DNA of 64,000 nucleotides from Halodesulfovibrio sp. (lineage in GTDB: Bacteria > Desulfobacterota > Desulfovibrionia > Desulfovibrionales > Desulfovibrionaceae). This document shows, piece by piece, positions 36,827-45,777 of the stretch. The translations under genes were made by a program, and so were the position numbers. The notes below the pieces were generated by a model. It was not told the origin of the DNA, ran no database searches, and saw only the letters and a list, made by a program, of their open reading frames with translations. The stretch spans positions 62,001 through 126,000 of the forward strand of contig NZ_JAOARI010000035.1 in the NCBI RefSeq assembly GCF_025210605.1. Direction: 5' to 3'. Position 1 is the stretch's first letter, and each line of letters starts with the position of its first letter.

Positions 36827-37699
36827 ATGCCTAACCACTCTACATTTCTTCACTTACGTTATTTGTCGCCGTTACTCATTCCTTTTTTACTCTTTTTTGC
36901 TGGAGGAATAACACTGGCGGCACTTCAATCATTAGGAATGGGACTACCGTTCCCATACGATGGTGGAATGCTGGATAGCTACGAAGCGCTGCTTACACCA
37001 TATATGCTGCGCTCGTTTCTTCTATCCATAAAAGTCGGGGCATTGGCTGCCTTCTTTTCCGTTGTTATCGGCACAGTACTCGCAATCGGACTTTGGCGAA
37101 TGCCTTCCTTACTGCAACAGGCAGGGGTAATTTACAAAATCCCCCTTATTTTGCCACATCTTGCTGTAGGCTTTATTGTATTCTTTTTCTGGGCAAAATC
37201 TGGGCTTGTTTCTTCCGCCATGTTTCATGCAGGCATAATCGGCACACCGCAGGATTTCCCGTCTATTTTATTCGGCAGTGATGGGTGGGGGATGATTATT
37301 GCCTACACATATAAACAAATCCCTTTTGCACTGCTCATGGTGTATTCTTCACTAAAACGACTGGATATGCGCCTGCTGGAAACGGCCTACATGCTGGGAG
37401 CCAGCCGCGCCAGAGCGTTCTGCACGGTTACCTACCCGCATATAAACACGGTCGTGCACTCTACGTTTTGCATCCTGTTCCTGTTTGGATTCGGTGCGTT
37501 TGAAATACCGTTTCTATTAGGTGGATCACAGCCTGCAATGCTCAGTATTGAAGCATATAATATGTATTTTAGAAAAGAACTCTACCATCGCCCGCAAGCA
37601 ATGGCGATTCTCATCGGCATATTCATCTTCTCCGTTGCATTTCTCACTATATACTTACGCGCTGTAGCCCCGAAACGTCTGGAGAAGCAGCATGACTAG
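36827..37699 (+). CDS. ABC transporter permease (binding-protein-dependent, spermidine/iron/thiosulfate-like)
   Basis: About 290 residues with six predicted membrane segments. The cytoplasmic EAA loop that docks the ATPase is visible (ETAYMLGASRARAFCTVTYPHI). The start is uncertain: the ATG at 36827 gives the usual short N-terminus, and ATGs at 36740 and 36788 are in frame. The last 8 bases overlap the next permease gene, so the two form a heterodimer. No ATPase or substrate-binding protein gene is adjacent, so the substrate cannot be inferred. Confidence 0.82.
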   Translation: MPNHSTFLHLRYLSPLLIPFLLFFAGGITLAALQSLGMGLPFPYDGGMLDSYEALLTPYMLRSFLLSIKVGALAAFFSVVIGTVLAIGLWRMPSLLQQAGVIYKIPLILPHLAVGFIVFFFWAKSGLVSSAMFHAGIIGTPQDFPSILFGSDGWGMIIAYTYKQIPFALLMVYSSLKRLDMRLLETAYMLGASRARAFCTVTYPHINTVVHSTFCILFLFGFGAFEIPFLLGGSQPAMLSIEAYNMYFRKELYHRPQAMAILIGIFIFSVAFLTIYLRAVAPKRLEKQHD

Positions 37700-38492
37700 C
37701 AAAAACATCCGCCATCACGCTCTATTTTTATTCTTTGTGCTCTTTTTCGCTGCCCCGACAGCCGTACTTATTGTCTCGCTGTTTGCACCGGGATGGACAT
37801 GGCCGGACATCGTTCCCAAACAATACTCTACCAAGGCTCTGTTGTCCGTTTGGCAGCATAAGAACGCTATTGCTATGAACCTTGGAGTATCCGTACTGTA
37901 TTCCTTAGCAACCACGCTCTGCACACTCCTACTCAGTCTGTTTCCAGCGTATCACTTTGCGCGTGCCCAGTTTGCAGGAAAAAACATTCTTCAAGGAATC
38001 TTACTCACTCCCGCGCTGGTTCCGGCAATGACTTTTTCTATGGGTATCCATCATATTTTCATCAAACTATCGTTAGCAGATACGTTTGGCGGAGTAGTGC
38101 TAATACTGACTATCTTCAGTTACCCTTTTATGTTGCGTGCTCTTATTTCCGGCTTCGAAGCCTATAACCACGAATACGAACTATGCGCCAAAAACCTTGG
38201 AGCCACATTGTGGATGCGCCTGCGGTATGTCACCTTTCCGCTCTTACTCCCTGCTATCATCGCAGGCGGCTCCGTTGTGTTTCTGGTAGCATTTTCTGAC
38301 TACTATCTTGTATTTTTAATCGGCGGGGGCGTCGTTCCTTCATTCACCGGCTACCTGTTCCCCTTTATCACTGGGGCGGATCGAGCCATGGCAAGCGCGC
38401 TTTCTCTCATTTTTCTTATTGTACCTGTAGTGCTGTTCATTATTGTTGAGCTTTCCATGCGTCGCTTTTATCAACGATCAGGTCTATACTAG
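37692..38492 (+). CDS. ABC transporter permease, partner of the preceding gene
   Basis: A 266-residue inner-membrane protein with about six segments and an EAA loop (ELCAKNLGATLWMRLRYVTF). It overlaps the upstream permease by 8 bp. FFAAPTAVLIVSLFAPGWTWPD is typical of the first segment and following periplasmic loop in PotC/YnjC-like permeases. An isolated permease pair implies an ATPase encoded elsewhere. Confidence 0.85.
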   Translation: MTSKNIRHHALFLFFVLFFAAPTAVLIVSLFAPGWTWPDIVPKQYSTKALLSVWQHKNAIAMNLGVSVLYSLATTLCTLLLSLFPAYHFARAQFAGKNILQGILLTPALVPAMTFSMGIHHIFIKLSLADTFGGVVLILTIFSYPFMLRALISGFEAYNHEYELCAKNLGATLWMRLRYVTFPLLLPAIIAGGSVVFLVAFSDYYLVFLIGGGVVPSFTGYLFPFITGADRAMASALSLIFLIVPVVLFIIVELSMRRFYQRSGLY

Positions 38493-38749
38493 AATACATA
38501 GCCCAACACATTAGACGACGGGCTAGCGCAAGCCATAGCGTAAAGAGGCAATAGGCTGTTAGTCTGATTTACAACAATAAAGAAAGTGATTACTGACAAA
38601 GAGAAATCATAGTAGTTCTTTTAACCGCTACTACTTTCAGGACACGGTCATCGTCATTTTTTTAGACCTCCCCGTTATCCACTGTGTCGAGTATCCATTT
38701 CATTTGTAAACGGCTTTCCTATCAGATTCTATTTTCAGGACGTACACTC

Positions 38750-39658
38750 ATGTTTAATAAAGATTATCTTCTGCCGACACTGTCACTTTTTTGCGCCATG
38801 ATTCTATGGTCAAGCTCATTTATTGCCATGAAAATCGCTGTGGCAGGCTTTTCTCCAATTGCCGTTGTCTTCGGGCGTATGGTAATCGCCTCGTTGCTCT
38901 TTTGTGCACTCTGGAAAAATTTTAGAAGCATACATGTTCGACGGGAAGATTGGAAATATCTCATCTTTATGGCGGTATGCGAACCGGGGTTATACTTTCT
39001 CTTTGAAGCATATGCACTTAAATATACTTCTGCCACGCAAGCGGGCATGATTGTAGCAACCTTGCCGGTGTTTGTAGCAATTGCAGCGTTTTTTATTCTG
39101 AAAGAAAAGCTCGCGTTGCGCGTATGGTTTGGATTTTTCATTGCTGCATTCGGAGTTGCCCTACTCTCATGGGGTGCAACAGCAACAGAAAATGCACCTA
39201 ACCCGCTCCTTGGCAACACACTGGAAACCCTCGCTATGGTTTCGGCTACTGGCTATATGATTACGGCAAAAAGTCTCTCTAACCGCTATTCACCACTCTT
39301 TATTACTGCTTTGCAAGCGTGGGTAGGCGCAATATTCTTTTTACCGCTTCTCGCCTTTACTCCGGGTGCATTTCCTACAGAATTTCCATACGAAGCAAGT
39401 GTCGCGGTTCTCTATCTAGCAAGCGTTGTCACTATGGGCGCATACGGTCTATACAACTTTGGACTCAGTAAAGTTCCGGCAGGACAGGCATCAGGTTTTA
39501 CCAACCTTATTCCAGTATTTACCATGTTCATGGGATTCATGTTTCTTGGTGACAGACTTAGCACAACCCAGTTTCTGGCTTCCGGTTTAGTGCTGGGTGG
39601 CGTTATTCTTACACAGATATCTTCCTCTTCCAAAGAAGAAGCCAAAGCTACAGTCTAG
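38750..39658 (+). CDS. EamA-type DMT superfamily exporter
   Basis: A protein of 302 residues from the ATG at 38750, with CAGGA upstream. It has ten membrane segments in two EamA repeats: LSLFCAMILWSSSFIAMKIA opens the first and GNTLETLAMVSATGYMITAKSL the second. Such proteins export amino acids or other metabolites, and the substrate is unknown. The 257-bp gap upstream shows only a weak AGCCC/GGGCT stem. Confidence 0.88.
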   Translation: MFNKDYLLPTLSLFCAMILWSSSFIAMKIAVAGFSPIAVVFGRMVIASLLFCALWKNFRSIHVRREDWKYLIFMAVCEPGLYFLFEAYALKYTSATQAGMIVATLPVFVAIAAFFILKEKLALRVWFGFFIAAFGVALLSWGATATENAPNPLLGNTLETLAMVSATGYMITAKSLSNRYSPLFITALQAWVGAIFFLPLLAFTPGAFPTEFPYEASVAVLYLASVVTMGAYGLYNFGLSKVPAGQASGFTNLIPVFTMFMGFMFLGDRLSTTQFLASGLVLGGVILTQISSSSKEEAKATV

Positions 39659-39741
39659 AAAAACACGACTCCTCCAACTCCCTGCATCGCCACATCGTTT
39701 TTATACCACGCTGCTGGCGACAACTTCTCAATCAATATATC

Positions 39742-39772
39742 AAAAAAAAGGCTGCCCAATCGGGCAGCCTTT
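39742..39772. terminator. Terminator between the EamA gene and deaD
   Basis: The perfect stem AAAGGCTGCCC/GGGCAGCCTTT with a 4-nt loop has an eight-base T run on the minus strand, so it mainly ends the deaD transcript. Confidence 0.92.
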
Positions 39773-39796
39773 GTACTTTGCTCTATCGCTAACGTC

Positions 39797-41395
39797 TTAT
39801 CGACGGGAAGCAGGTTCAACGAACAATTTATTGCCGCGAATCTGGTTGCCATTCATAACGTTAAGAACTTCCTGTGCGTAGTCTTCTGGAACTTCAACGA
39901 AGGAGAAGCGATCGTAAATATCGATTGCACCGATCATTTTACCAGGAAGACCGGATTCGCCAGCGATTGCGCCCACGATATCACGAGCACCAATGCGGCT
40001 TTTGCGACCAACGTTGATGAACAGACGTACCATACCTGCCTGCGCACCTGTGTCGCCGAAGGATTTCTTCTGCTCAGGCATTGCATCACCAAGTTCACGA
40101 TGCATGAGAATTTTAAGCAGCGCTGCTGCCATCTCTGCTGTAGTGAGGTCGCCGTCGAATTCATTCTGGATGAAGTCGTCAACGATGGTGAGGTAACGAT
40201 CAAGCTCGTGTTTATTGATGTTCTCACGAATTTCATCAAGCAGTTTGCTTGATTTCGCGTTTTCAACATCAGCAATGGTCGGCACCTGATGCTGAACAAT
40301 ACGTGCTTTAGTGAAGCGTTTGATATCGCGAAGTTTCCAGAATTCTTTACCGGAAACAAAAGTAAACGCACGCCCCATACGACCCGCACGACCAGTACGA
40401 CCGATACGGTGAACGTAGTATTCAACATCGTTAGGAATATCGTAGTTTACTACAGCTTCAACGTCATCTACGTCGATACCACGAGCAGCAACGTCTGTTG
40501 CAACGAGAACTTCAATATTACCTTTACGGAAGCGGTTCATAACACGGTCACGCTGTGTCTGGTTCAGGTTACCGTGCAGACCGTCTGCCTGATAACCGCG
40601 TCCCTGAAGGTTCGCTGTAAGCTCATCTACACCACGCTTAGTGGAGCAGAAAACAATGGTGAGCTTAGGGTTGTACACATCAAGAACACGACACAGTGCA
40701 TCCATTTTCTGGAATGGACGAACTTCGTAGTAAATCTGTTCAATGTTAGGAACAGTCAGAACTTTCTGTGTTACTTTAAGAAATTCCGGATTAGTGAGGA
40801 AACGTTTTGCGAGCTGCAAAATTTCATCACGCATGGTTGCGGAAAAGAATACTGTCTGGCTTTCTTCCGGTACCTGTTCAAGGATGAACTCAATGTCATC
40901 ACGGAAGCCCATATCGAGCATTTCATCCGCTTCATCAAGAACAGCCATGTTAATATCCTGAAGAGAAATCGTACCGCGTTTCATGTGGTCCATGATACGA
41001 CCAGGAGTACCTACGATAACCTGCACGCCACGACGTAATGATTTAATCTGGCGTTCAATCGGCTGACCACCGTAGATAGGCAGTACAAATACGCCACGCT
41101 TACGTTTTGCAAGCTGGCTCATTTCTGTTGCAACCTGAATAGCAAGTTCACGGGTTGGACAAAGAACAATTGCCTGTGGAGATTTCTGACGCGGATCGAT
41201 TTTTTCCAAAACTGGAATACCGAATGCTGCGGTTTTACCCGTACCTGTCTGAGCCTGACCAATTACATCCTTACCTTCGAGTAAGTGTGGAATAGCCATA
41301 GCCTGAATTGGAGATGCTTCTTCAAATCCCATGTCTTCAATAGACTTCAACAACTCCGGAGAGAGAGGGAGTTCAGAAAAAATACATCGTTCCAT
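39797..41395 (-). CDS. deaD: DEAD-box RNA helicase with DbpA-type RNA-binding domain (DeaD/CsdA)
   Basis: A 532-residue ATP-dependent RNA helicase. The Q motif (EEASPIQAMAIP), motif I (AQTGTGKT), II (VLDEADEML), III (FFSATM), V (VATDVAARGIDV) and VI (YYVHRIGRTGRAGRMG) are all intact. The DbpA RNA-binding domain (FINVGRKSRIGARDIVGAIAGES...) occupies about 455-530. DeaD/CsdA helps ribosome assembly and mRNA decay, especially in the cold. The GIY-YIG gene lies 18 bp upstream on the same strand. Confidence 0.95.
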   Translation of the reverse strand: MERCIFSELPLSPELLKSIEDMGFEEASPIQAMAIPHLLEGKDVIGQAQTGTGKTAAFGIPVLEKIDPRQKSPQAIVLCPTRELAIQVATEMSQLAKRKRGVFVLPIYGGQPIERQIKSLRRGVQVIVGTPGRIMDHMKRGTISLQDINMAVLDEADEMLDMGFRDDIEFILEQVPEESQTVFFSATMRDEILQLAKRFLTNPEFLKVTQKVLTVPNIEQIYYEVRPFQKMDALCRVLDVYNPKLTIVFCSTKRGVDELTANLQGRGYQADGLHGNLNQTQRDRVMNRFRKGNIEVLVATDVAARGIDVDDVEAVVNYDIPNDVEYYVHRIGRTGRAGRMGRAFTFVSGKEFWKLRDIKRFTKARIVQHQVPTIADVENAKSSKLLDEIRENINKHELDRYLTIVDDFIQNEFDGDLTTAEMAAALLKILMHRELGDAMPEQKKSFGDTGAQAGMVRLFINVGRKSRIGARDIVGAIAGESGLPGKMIGAIDIYDRFSFVEVPEDYAQEVLNVMNGNQIRGNKLFVEPASRR

Positions 41396-41413
41396 AATAA
41401 AATTCCTTATGCA

Positions 41414-41716
41414 CTAACTGGCATCTTGTGACTGCGCTGCAGCAGAATAGAATTCTTTGACGCACCTATTCAAAGTTTCTACTTTCTTGCCGGAGGGCTG
41501 TCTTTTTATGTTACATTCTATCTTAGAAGCTGTGCTCCGATCTGGAACTGAGGCGCTGGCAAGCAGGGACACCGGACGTCTGGAGCGTGTGTACTTTGCT
41601 CCTTTTCCCGAGTTATGTTCGCCAAGGCGTCTATTCATATCGGTTGTTATGCCGCAGTACAGCGAACCATCTGCACATTGCACAAGATAGACTACCCAAC
41701 TTTTTTTCATCGACAT
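41414..41716 (-). CDS. GIY-YIG nuclease family protein (YhbQ-like)
   Basis: About 100 residues. [43 protein letters not shown], seen across residues 5-48, holds the GIY-YIG equivalents (VYL and YCGI), the catalytic Arg and the following His/Asn. Small proteins of the UPF0213/YhbQ type have this domain alone; their substrates are poorly defined. Start is either the ATG at 41716 or 41710; neither has a strong ribosome site. Confidence 0.85.
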   Translation of the reverse strand: MSMKKSWVVYLVQCADGSLYCGITTDMNRRLGEHNSGKGAKYTRSRRPVSLLASASVPDRSTASKIECNIKRQPSGKKVETLNRCVKEFYSAAAQSQDAS

Positions 41717-41762
41717 CTTCTGGTCTTGCACGATACCAGTCCATGCAATCTGCTAAGACCTG

Positions 41763-42482
41763 CTAACATTTGCAGGCGGCAGCAGTTGTTTTTTCTAGCT
41801 TCAACGTGTCGCCGGGCTTCAAGTCATACAAGCGACAATCAGGAGCATAATTCTGTAACTGGTACGCAAAATCTTTTGTATTCTGTTCAAGGACGGGGAA
41901 GGTGCCCCAATGCATCGGCATAACGCTTTTGCATTTAAGCAGACTGCACGCAAGCGCCGCCTGTTTTGCATCCATTGTAAACACGCCGCCTATCGGCAGC
42001 AGGGCGAGGTCGATGTCGTATAACCGCCCCCATAATTCCATTTCGGAAAAAATTCCTGTGTCTCCGGCATGGTACACGGTGTAGCCATCGTCCAGTCGAA
42101 AAATATATCCGACAGGTGCTCCGGACTCTGTGGAATGGTAGGCTTGCGTCATTGTAACGCTCACACCTTCCACAGCAATTGTTCCACCTATATTAAAACC
42201 GATACCGTTAATCACTTGTTCCTGCGGTACGCCAGCTTTCACTAACTCTTCTGCCGTACCGACAATTGCGCCAAGTTTTGCACCCGTTGCTTTACAAATT
42301 TCTACTGTTGAACCCGTATGGTCGCCATGGTCATGAGTAACAAAGACTGCATCCGGTTTTGATGCATTTTGCCATGTTGAAGCGGCTGACGGGTTTCCTT
42401 CAAAAAAGGGATCAATAAGTATTGTCGCGGAAGGAGTTTTCAGTTGAAAATTCGCATGTCCATTCCATTGTAGTTCCTGCAT
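41763..42482 (-). CDS. Metal-dependent hydrolase, UPF0173 (metallo-beta-lactamase superfamily)
   Basis: A 239-residue protein with the metal-binding HDHGDHTGS motif at about 48-56, YHAGDTGIF further on and [12 protein letters not shown] near the end. The opening [13 protein letters not shown] is characteristic of the UPF0173 group. The physiological substrate is not known. It lies downstream of ubiX with 30 bp between and may share its transcript. Confidence 0.9.
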   Translation of the reverse strand: MQELQWNGHANFQLKTPSATILIDPFFEGNPSAASTWQNASKPDAVFVTHDHGDHTGSTVEICKATGAKLGAIVGTAEELVKAGVPQEQVINGIGFNIGGTIAVEGVSVTMTQAYHSTESGAPVGYIFRLDDGYTVYHAGDTGIFSEMELWGRLYDIDLALLPIGGVFTMDAKQAALACSLLKCKSVMPMHWGTFPVLEQNTKDFAYQLQNYAPDCRLYDLKPGDTLKLEKTTAAACKC

Positions 42483-42511
42483 TTCTTATCCTCCGGCTAA
42501 AGCTTGAACGG

Positions 42512-43075
42512 CTAAATGCCATCCCAGCGTTTAACTAACGCATGCTCAATATCTAACTGATCGAGCATTCTACCTACAAGATGATTACAAATATCTTCTA
42601 TGGTCTCAGGCTTTGAATAAAATCCCGGTGTAGGCGGCATAATAAGCGCACCAGCCTCATCAGCAGCAAGCATATTCTGCAAATGTATACGATTCAGCGG
42701 TGTTTCGCGAGGAACAAGAATGAGTTTTCTACGCTCTTTTAATGTAACGTCAGCGGCTCTGTGTATAAGGTTAGACCCTATGCCGTTGGCAATTGCACCT
42801 AGAGAAGCCATAGAGCACGGGCAAACAATCATACCATCGTGCAGCCATGATCCACTTGCCGGTGCAGCCCCGAACTCATGTTGCGTATAAACAGCGTGTG
42901 CATTGGAGGTGAGGTCATCGATGTGCAGTCCCGACTCAAGCTCAAGGACTGTCTTGGCTGCATCAGATACAATAAGGTGTACCTCAGCCTGAGAAGTGGC
43001 AGCGAGTTCTTTGAGCAGCGTAACAGCAAGCGGCATCCCGCTGGCACCTGTCACTGCTACAACAATTTTTTTCAT
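42512..43075 (-). CDS. ubiX: Flavin prenyltransferase UbiX
   Basis: 187 residues from the ATG at 43075 (MKKIVVAVTGASGMPLAVTL), preceded by GAGAG. VCPCSMASLGAIANGIGSNLIHRAADVTLKERRKLILVPRETPLN, in segments, binds FMN and dimethylallyl phosphate. UbiX makes prenylated FMN for UbiD-type decarboxylases; no ubiD lies next to it. Confidence 0.94.
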   Translation of the reverse strand: MKKIVVAVTGASGMPLAVTLLKELAATSQAEVHLIVSDAAKTVLELESGLHIDDLTSNAHAVYTQHEFGAAPASGSWLHDGMIVCPCSMASLGAIANGIGSNLIHRAADVTLKERRKLILVPRETPLNRIHLQNMLAADEAGALIMPPTPGFYSKPETIEDICNHLVGRMLDQLDIEHALVKRWDGI

Positions 43076-43490
43076 AACTCTCACTTACTATCGGAGCAAC
43101 ATAGATCCGGTGTAACATTATAAAAACGCAGATAAGACAACTAGCGTTATACTGCTGTCTTGCAAGCGGCTTTACCAAACTAATTATACGAGTGCCAGTT
43201 AAATAATTTGCAACAAGGTTTTTTTCTTATTTTTACACATTTTTGTCAATTTTAGCCTCATTTTTTCCTTATTCGCGTATCGATAGAGAAGTATATTTAC
43301 CCTCAACAGCTATAAATTACAAATATGTTATTTGCGAGATTTTCAAAATACAACACGAGACATTTCGAGACATATTTTCTCATTCTCAAACACCCTAAAA
43401 CTGTTTACATACCCAGCACAACGAAGCACTTTAGGCTCCACTATAGTACACCAATTTATGCGGACAGTGCATGGCAACACGTTATATAAC

Positions 43491-43519
43491 TTGACATCAT
43501 TGGCGCTCAAGTCTACTTA
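43491..43519 (+). promoter_or_regulatory. Promoter of tRNA-Arg
   Basis: A perfect TTGACA -35 (43491-43496) and TACTTA -10 (43514-43519) are 17 bp apart, ending ten bases before the tRNA. The rest of the 43076-43490 gap is AT-rich and shows no gene that I can support. Confidence 0.65.
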
Positions 43520-43528
43520 ATCGCCCAC

Positions 43529-43605
<77 letters not shown>

Positions 43606-43634
43606 CGCTGAAATATTTTGCTGTACGATACTGT

Positions 43635-43673
43635 AAGGGAACTCCTTGTAATCCAAGGGGTTCCCTTTTTTTT
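43635..43673 (+). terminator. Terminator of tRNA-Arg
   Basis: AAGGGAACTCCTTG pairs with CAAGGGGTTCCCTT (one wobble) and is followed by a long T run. Confidence 0.92.
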
Positions 43674-43812
43674 GTTTGTACAACTTTGTACGATGCAGGA
43701 AGTTATCTATATTCAAAATGATACATGGTCCATATACTTTTGGCGTACTCAGGTAATGGTGTGGCATTACCATCTACCAGTTTTTATACAGACAATCTTA
43801 CAAGGAGCATGA

Positions 43813-44325
43813 ATGTCCTCTATTCCCCAAAACAAGCATGAACTACTAGCTGCTATACAAACGGCTTATACAAAAATAACCATTGATTATACTTCAATAC
43901 CAGCAGAGCATACACGCACCTACGGCGTCGATGGAAATAGTAAAGGCACACAAATTACGGTATGCGATACCCTTGCATATCTTATAGGCTGGGAAAAGCT
44001 TGTACTGAAATGGTATAAGAACAAGAAAGAAGGGAAGCCTGTAGATTTTCCAGAAAAAGGCTACAAATGGAACGAGCTAGGACTGCTAGCACAGCATTTT
44101 CACACACAATACCAAGATGCTAGTTACCCTGCCTTACTCAATGAGTTTGAACAAGTCACAGCAGCTATCATAGAACTGATTAACTCTCTTAGTGAACAAG
44201 AGCTTTATGGTACAGCATGGTACAAAAAATACACACTGGGAAAAATGATACAGTATAACACCGCATCCCCCATGAAGAATATGCGAACAAAAATTCGCAA
44301 ATTCAAAAGAACTAACGGGTTATAG
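43813..44325 (+). CDS. ClbS/DfsB family (DUF1706) four-helix-bundle protein
   Basis: A 170-residue soluble helical protein. NKHELLAAIQTAYTKI, VCDTLAYLIGWEKLVLKWY, KWNELGLLAQHFHTQY and YNTASPMKNMRTKIRKF follow the ClbS/DfsB pattern. ClbS protects colibactin producers by modifying the toxin; most members of this family have no known role. AAGGAG precedes the ATG. AT-rich composition and location after tRNA-Arg suggest acquired DNA. Confidence 0.82.
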   Translation: MSSIPQNKHELLAAIQTAYTKITIDYTSIPAEHTRTYGVDGNSKGTQITVCDTLAYLIGWEKLVLKWYKNKKEGKPVDFPEKGYKWNELGLLAQHFHTQYQDASYPALLNEFEQVTAAIIELINSLSEQELYGTAWYKKYTLGKMIQYNTASPMKNMRTKIRKFKRTNGL

Positions 44326-44450
44326 CAAGGAATAGTCTACATCAAAAAAGGAAAATAGATTGAACAGCGCATTTATTCACTGCTAGTACTTGCTTTAACC
44401 TACAATGCATGAACCATGAACATACCAACAATAAATAATAAGCTAGTAAT

Positions 44451-44478
44451 AAAAAAGGATGGCATAGCCACCCTTTTT
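44451..44478 (+). terminator. Terminator after the ClbS-like gene
   Basis: AAAAAAGG-A-TGGC and GCCA-C-CCTTTTT form a stem with one mismatch and a T run, 125 bp after the stop codon. Confidence 0.75.
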
Positions 44479-44575
44479 CACTGTATCAATCAGAGTTAGG
44501 TCGCCAAGCAACTTCACGAAAAAAATCCGTATTCGCAGTCAAGAGGCTATCCTTTTTTTGGTGGACAACGGAAGT

Positions 44576-44620
44576 TTTATAAATATATGCATGCATTATA
44601 AAATAACATATATTTATAAA
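44576..44620. promoter_or_regulatory. Large AT-rich inverted repeat before the 261-aa unknown gene
   Basis: Perfect 13-bp arms TTTATAAATATAT (44576-44588) and ATATATTTATAAA (44608-44620) flank a TGCATGCA palindrome, and the second arm ends five bases before the ribosome site. It could be an operator or a translation-blocking hairpin. Confidence 0.55.
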
Positions 44621-44633
44621 ATTGGAGGAGAGT

Positions 44634-45419
44634 ATGTCTGCCCCTGCACAGTCTATTGAATTTTACGTTGAATCTGATGAAAAACCAAAGGCTGGAATCA
44701 CCATTCTTACTAAAGGCAATAATACTCGAAAATCAAATAAAAAATTAAAAGGAAAGTTTGTTGATATCCAATTAGGAAAACTCTGGATTAAGAATCTCCG
44801 TGACTTCACTCGTAATAATGAAGTGTACTTAGAAATGAATGCGATCACTTATAAAACAAAACCAGGAGGGAGGATACAAATACCATATGTATTCAAATTA
44901 AATGTGAATATAAAGGATGAAACGTTCAGTTCGCAAGTTAGCAGCAGAGAGGTTCTCACAGGAGTAAAATTAATTGGTAGTGGTGTGCAAATGAAAATTC
45001 GACTGACTGAGCTCGATAAAGCGGACTTAAAAAAATTAAATCTGATAAAAAACTTTTTTGAAAAAAATCAACTTGCTCAATTCGCTTTGAAAGCTGCGGA
45101 AACGAAAGTTCCTTTTGCTGAAGAACTTGCTGATTTCTCTTTTGAGTTAGTTGAAGTGCTAGATGAATTTAACGATGACGATACGGTTTGGGCTGAACAA
45201 CCAAAATACGACTTTAGATCTTCGGCAGGTAAGCCATTGTATGATGGATGCTATGCCTTCGTGGGTACAACTAGAGGAACTAAATTACCAATGGAATTAA
45301 TAGAGTGTGGTGGTCGTCTTTATACCATGTATGAAGATCAAGAGAAGAACACCCCATATGAAGATGAAAACTATCTAACTTGGAATATTGTTAGTTCTGA
45401 TGATGAGAGTGATGATTAA
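44634..45419 (+). CDS. Hypothetical protein, 261 aa, accessory-like
   Basis: Starts at the ATG at 44634 after GGAGGAG. The N-terminal half (about 1-150) alternates charged and hydrophobic residues in a beta-sandwich-like pattern (GKFVDIQLGKLWIKNLRDF, NNEVYLEMNAITYKT, VFKLNVNIKDETFSSQV). A helical stretch follows (about 120-165). The C-terminal domain has WAEQPKYDF and GKPLYDGCYAFVGTTRGTKL, then an acidic tail SSDDESDD. There is no membrane or signal segment. I do not recognise a family. Its AT-rich codon use, strong ribosome site, single-gene organisation and large palindrome upstream suggest an acquired, regulated gene. Confidence 0.7.
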   Translation: MSAPAQSIEFYVESDEKPKAGITILTKGNNTRKSNKKLKGKFVDIQLGKLWIKNLRDFTRNNEVYLEMNAITYKTKPGGRIQIPYVFKLNVNIKDETFSSQVSSREVLTGVKLIGSGVQMKIRLTELDKADLKKLNLIKNFFEKNQLAQFALKAAETKVPFAEELADFSFELVEVLDEFNDDDTVWAEQPKYDFRSSAGKPLYDGCYAFVGTTRGTKLPMELIECGGRLYTMYEDQEKNTPYEDENYLTWNIVSSDDESDD

Positions 45420-45448
45420 GTTTATCGTATTATGCTTAAATGTAAAAA

Positions 45449-45485
45449 TTTTGACTGAGTCTGGCAATGTCAGACTCAGTCAAAA
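45449..45485. repeat. Perfect 15-bp stem-loop in the gap before cyuA
   Basis: TTTTGACTGAGTCTG (45449-45463) pairs exactly with CAGACTCAGTCAAAA (45471-45485) around 7 bases. On the minus strand it is followed by TTTTT, so it may terminate the cyuA transcript about 300 bp after its stop. On the plus strand it lies just after the unknown gene but lacks a T run. The rest of 45486-45777 shows nothing clear. Confidence 0.75.
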
Positions 45486-45777
45486 CCAACTTATTAAACA
45501 TTCTCGACATGATGAGTAAAATTTTTTTCAAACCCAAGCAGCAACAGATCCTCATTGTATCCATGTATCTAATTTTATTATTTAATACTTCTATTTAGCA
45601 ATATGTTTTTACGATAGCATATTTGTCTTTGCAGCCCCTCCTGCACATGATCCCCCCAACTCACTACCAACATTTATCTCTTGGAATGTATACACCGTAT
45701 ATACGTTTTCTGCGCCAGAAGTTCACTGTCTACATTATCGACACCTTTCTAGCTATTTCAAGATGTTACGCATAAGA

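Noticed and set aside
40289-41038. 249-codon plus-strand frame antisense to deaD
   Set aside because: Antisense shadow of a well-supported helicase gene.
43332-43520. 62-codon frame before tRNA-Arg
   Set aside because: Covers the tRNA promoter and has no ribosome site.
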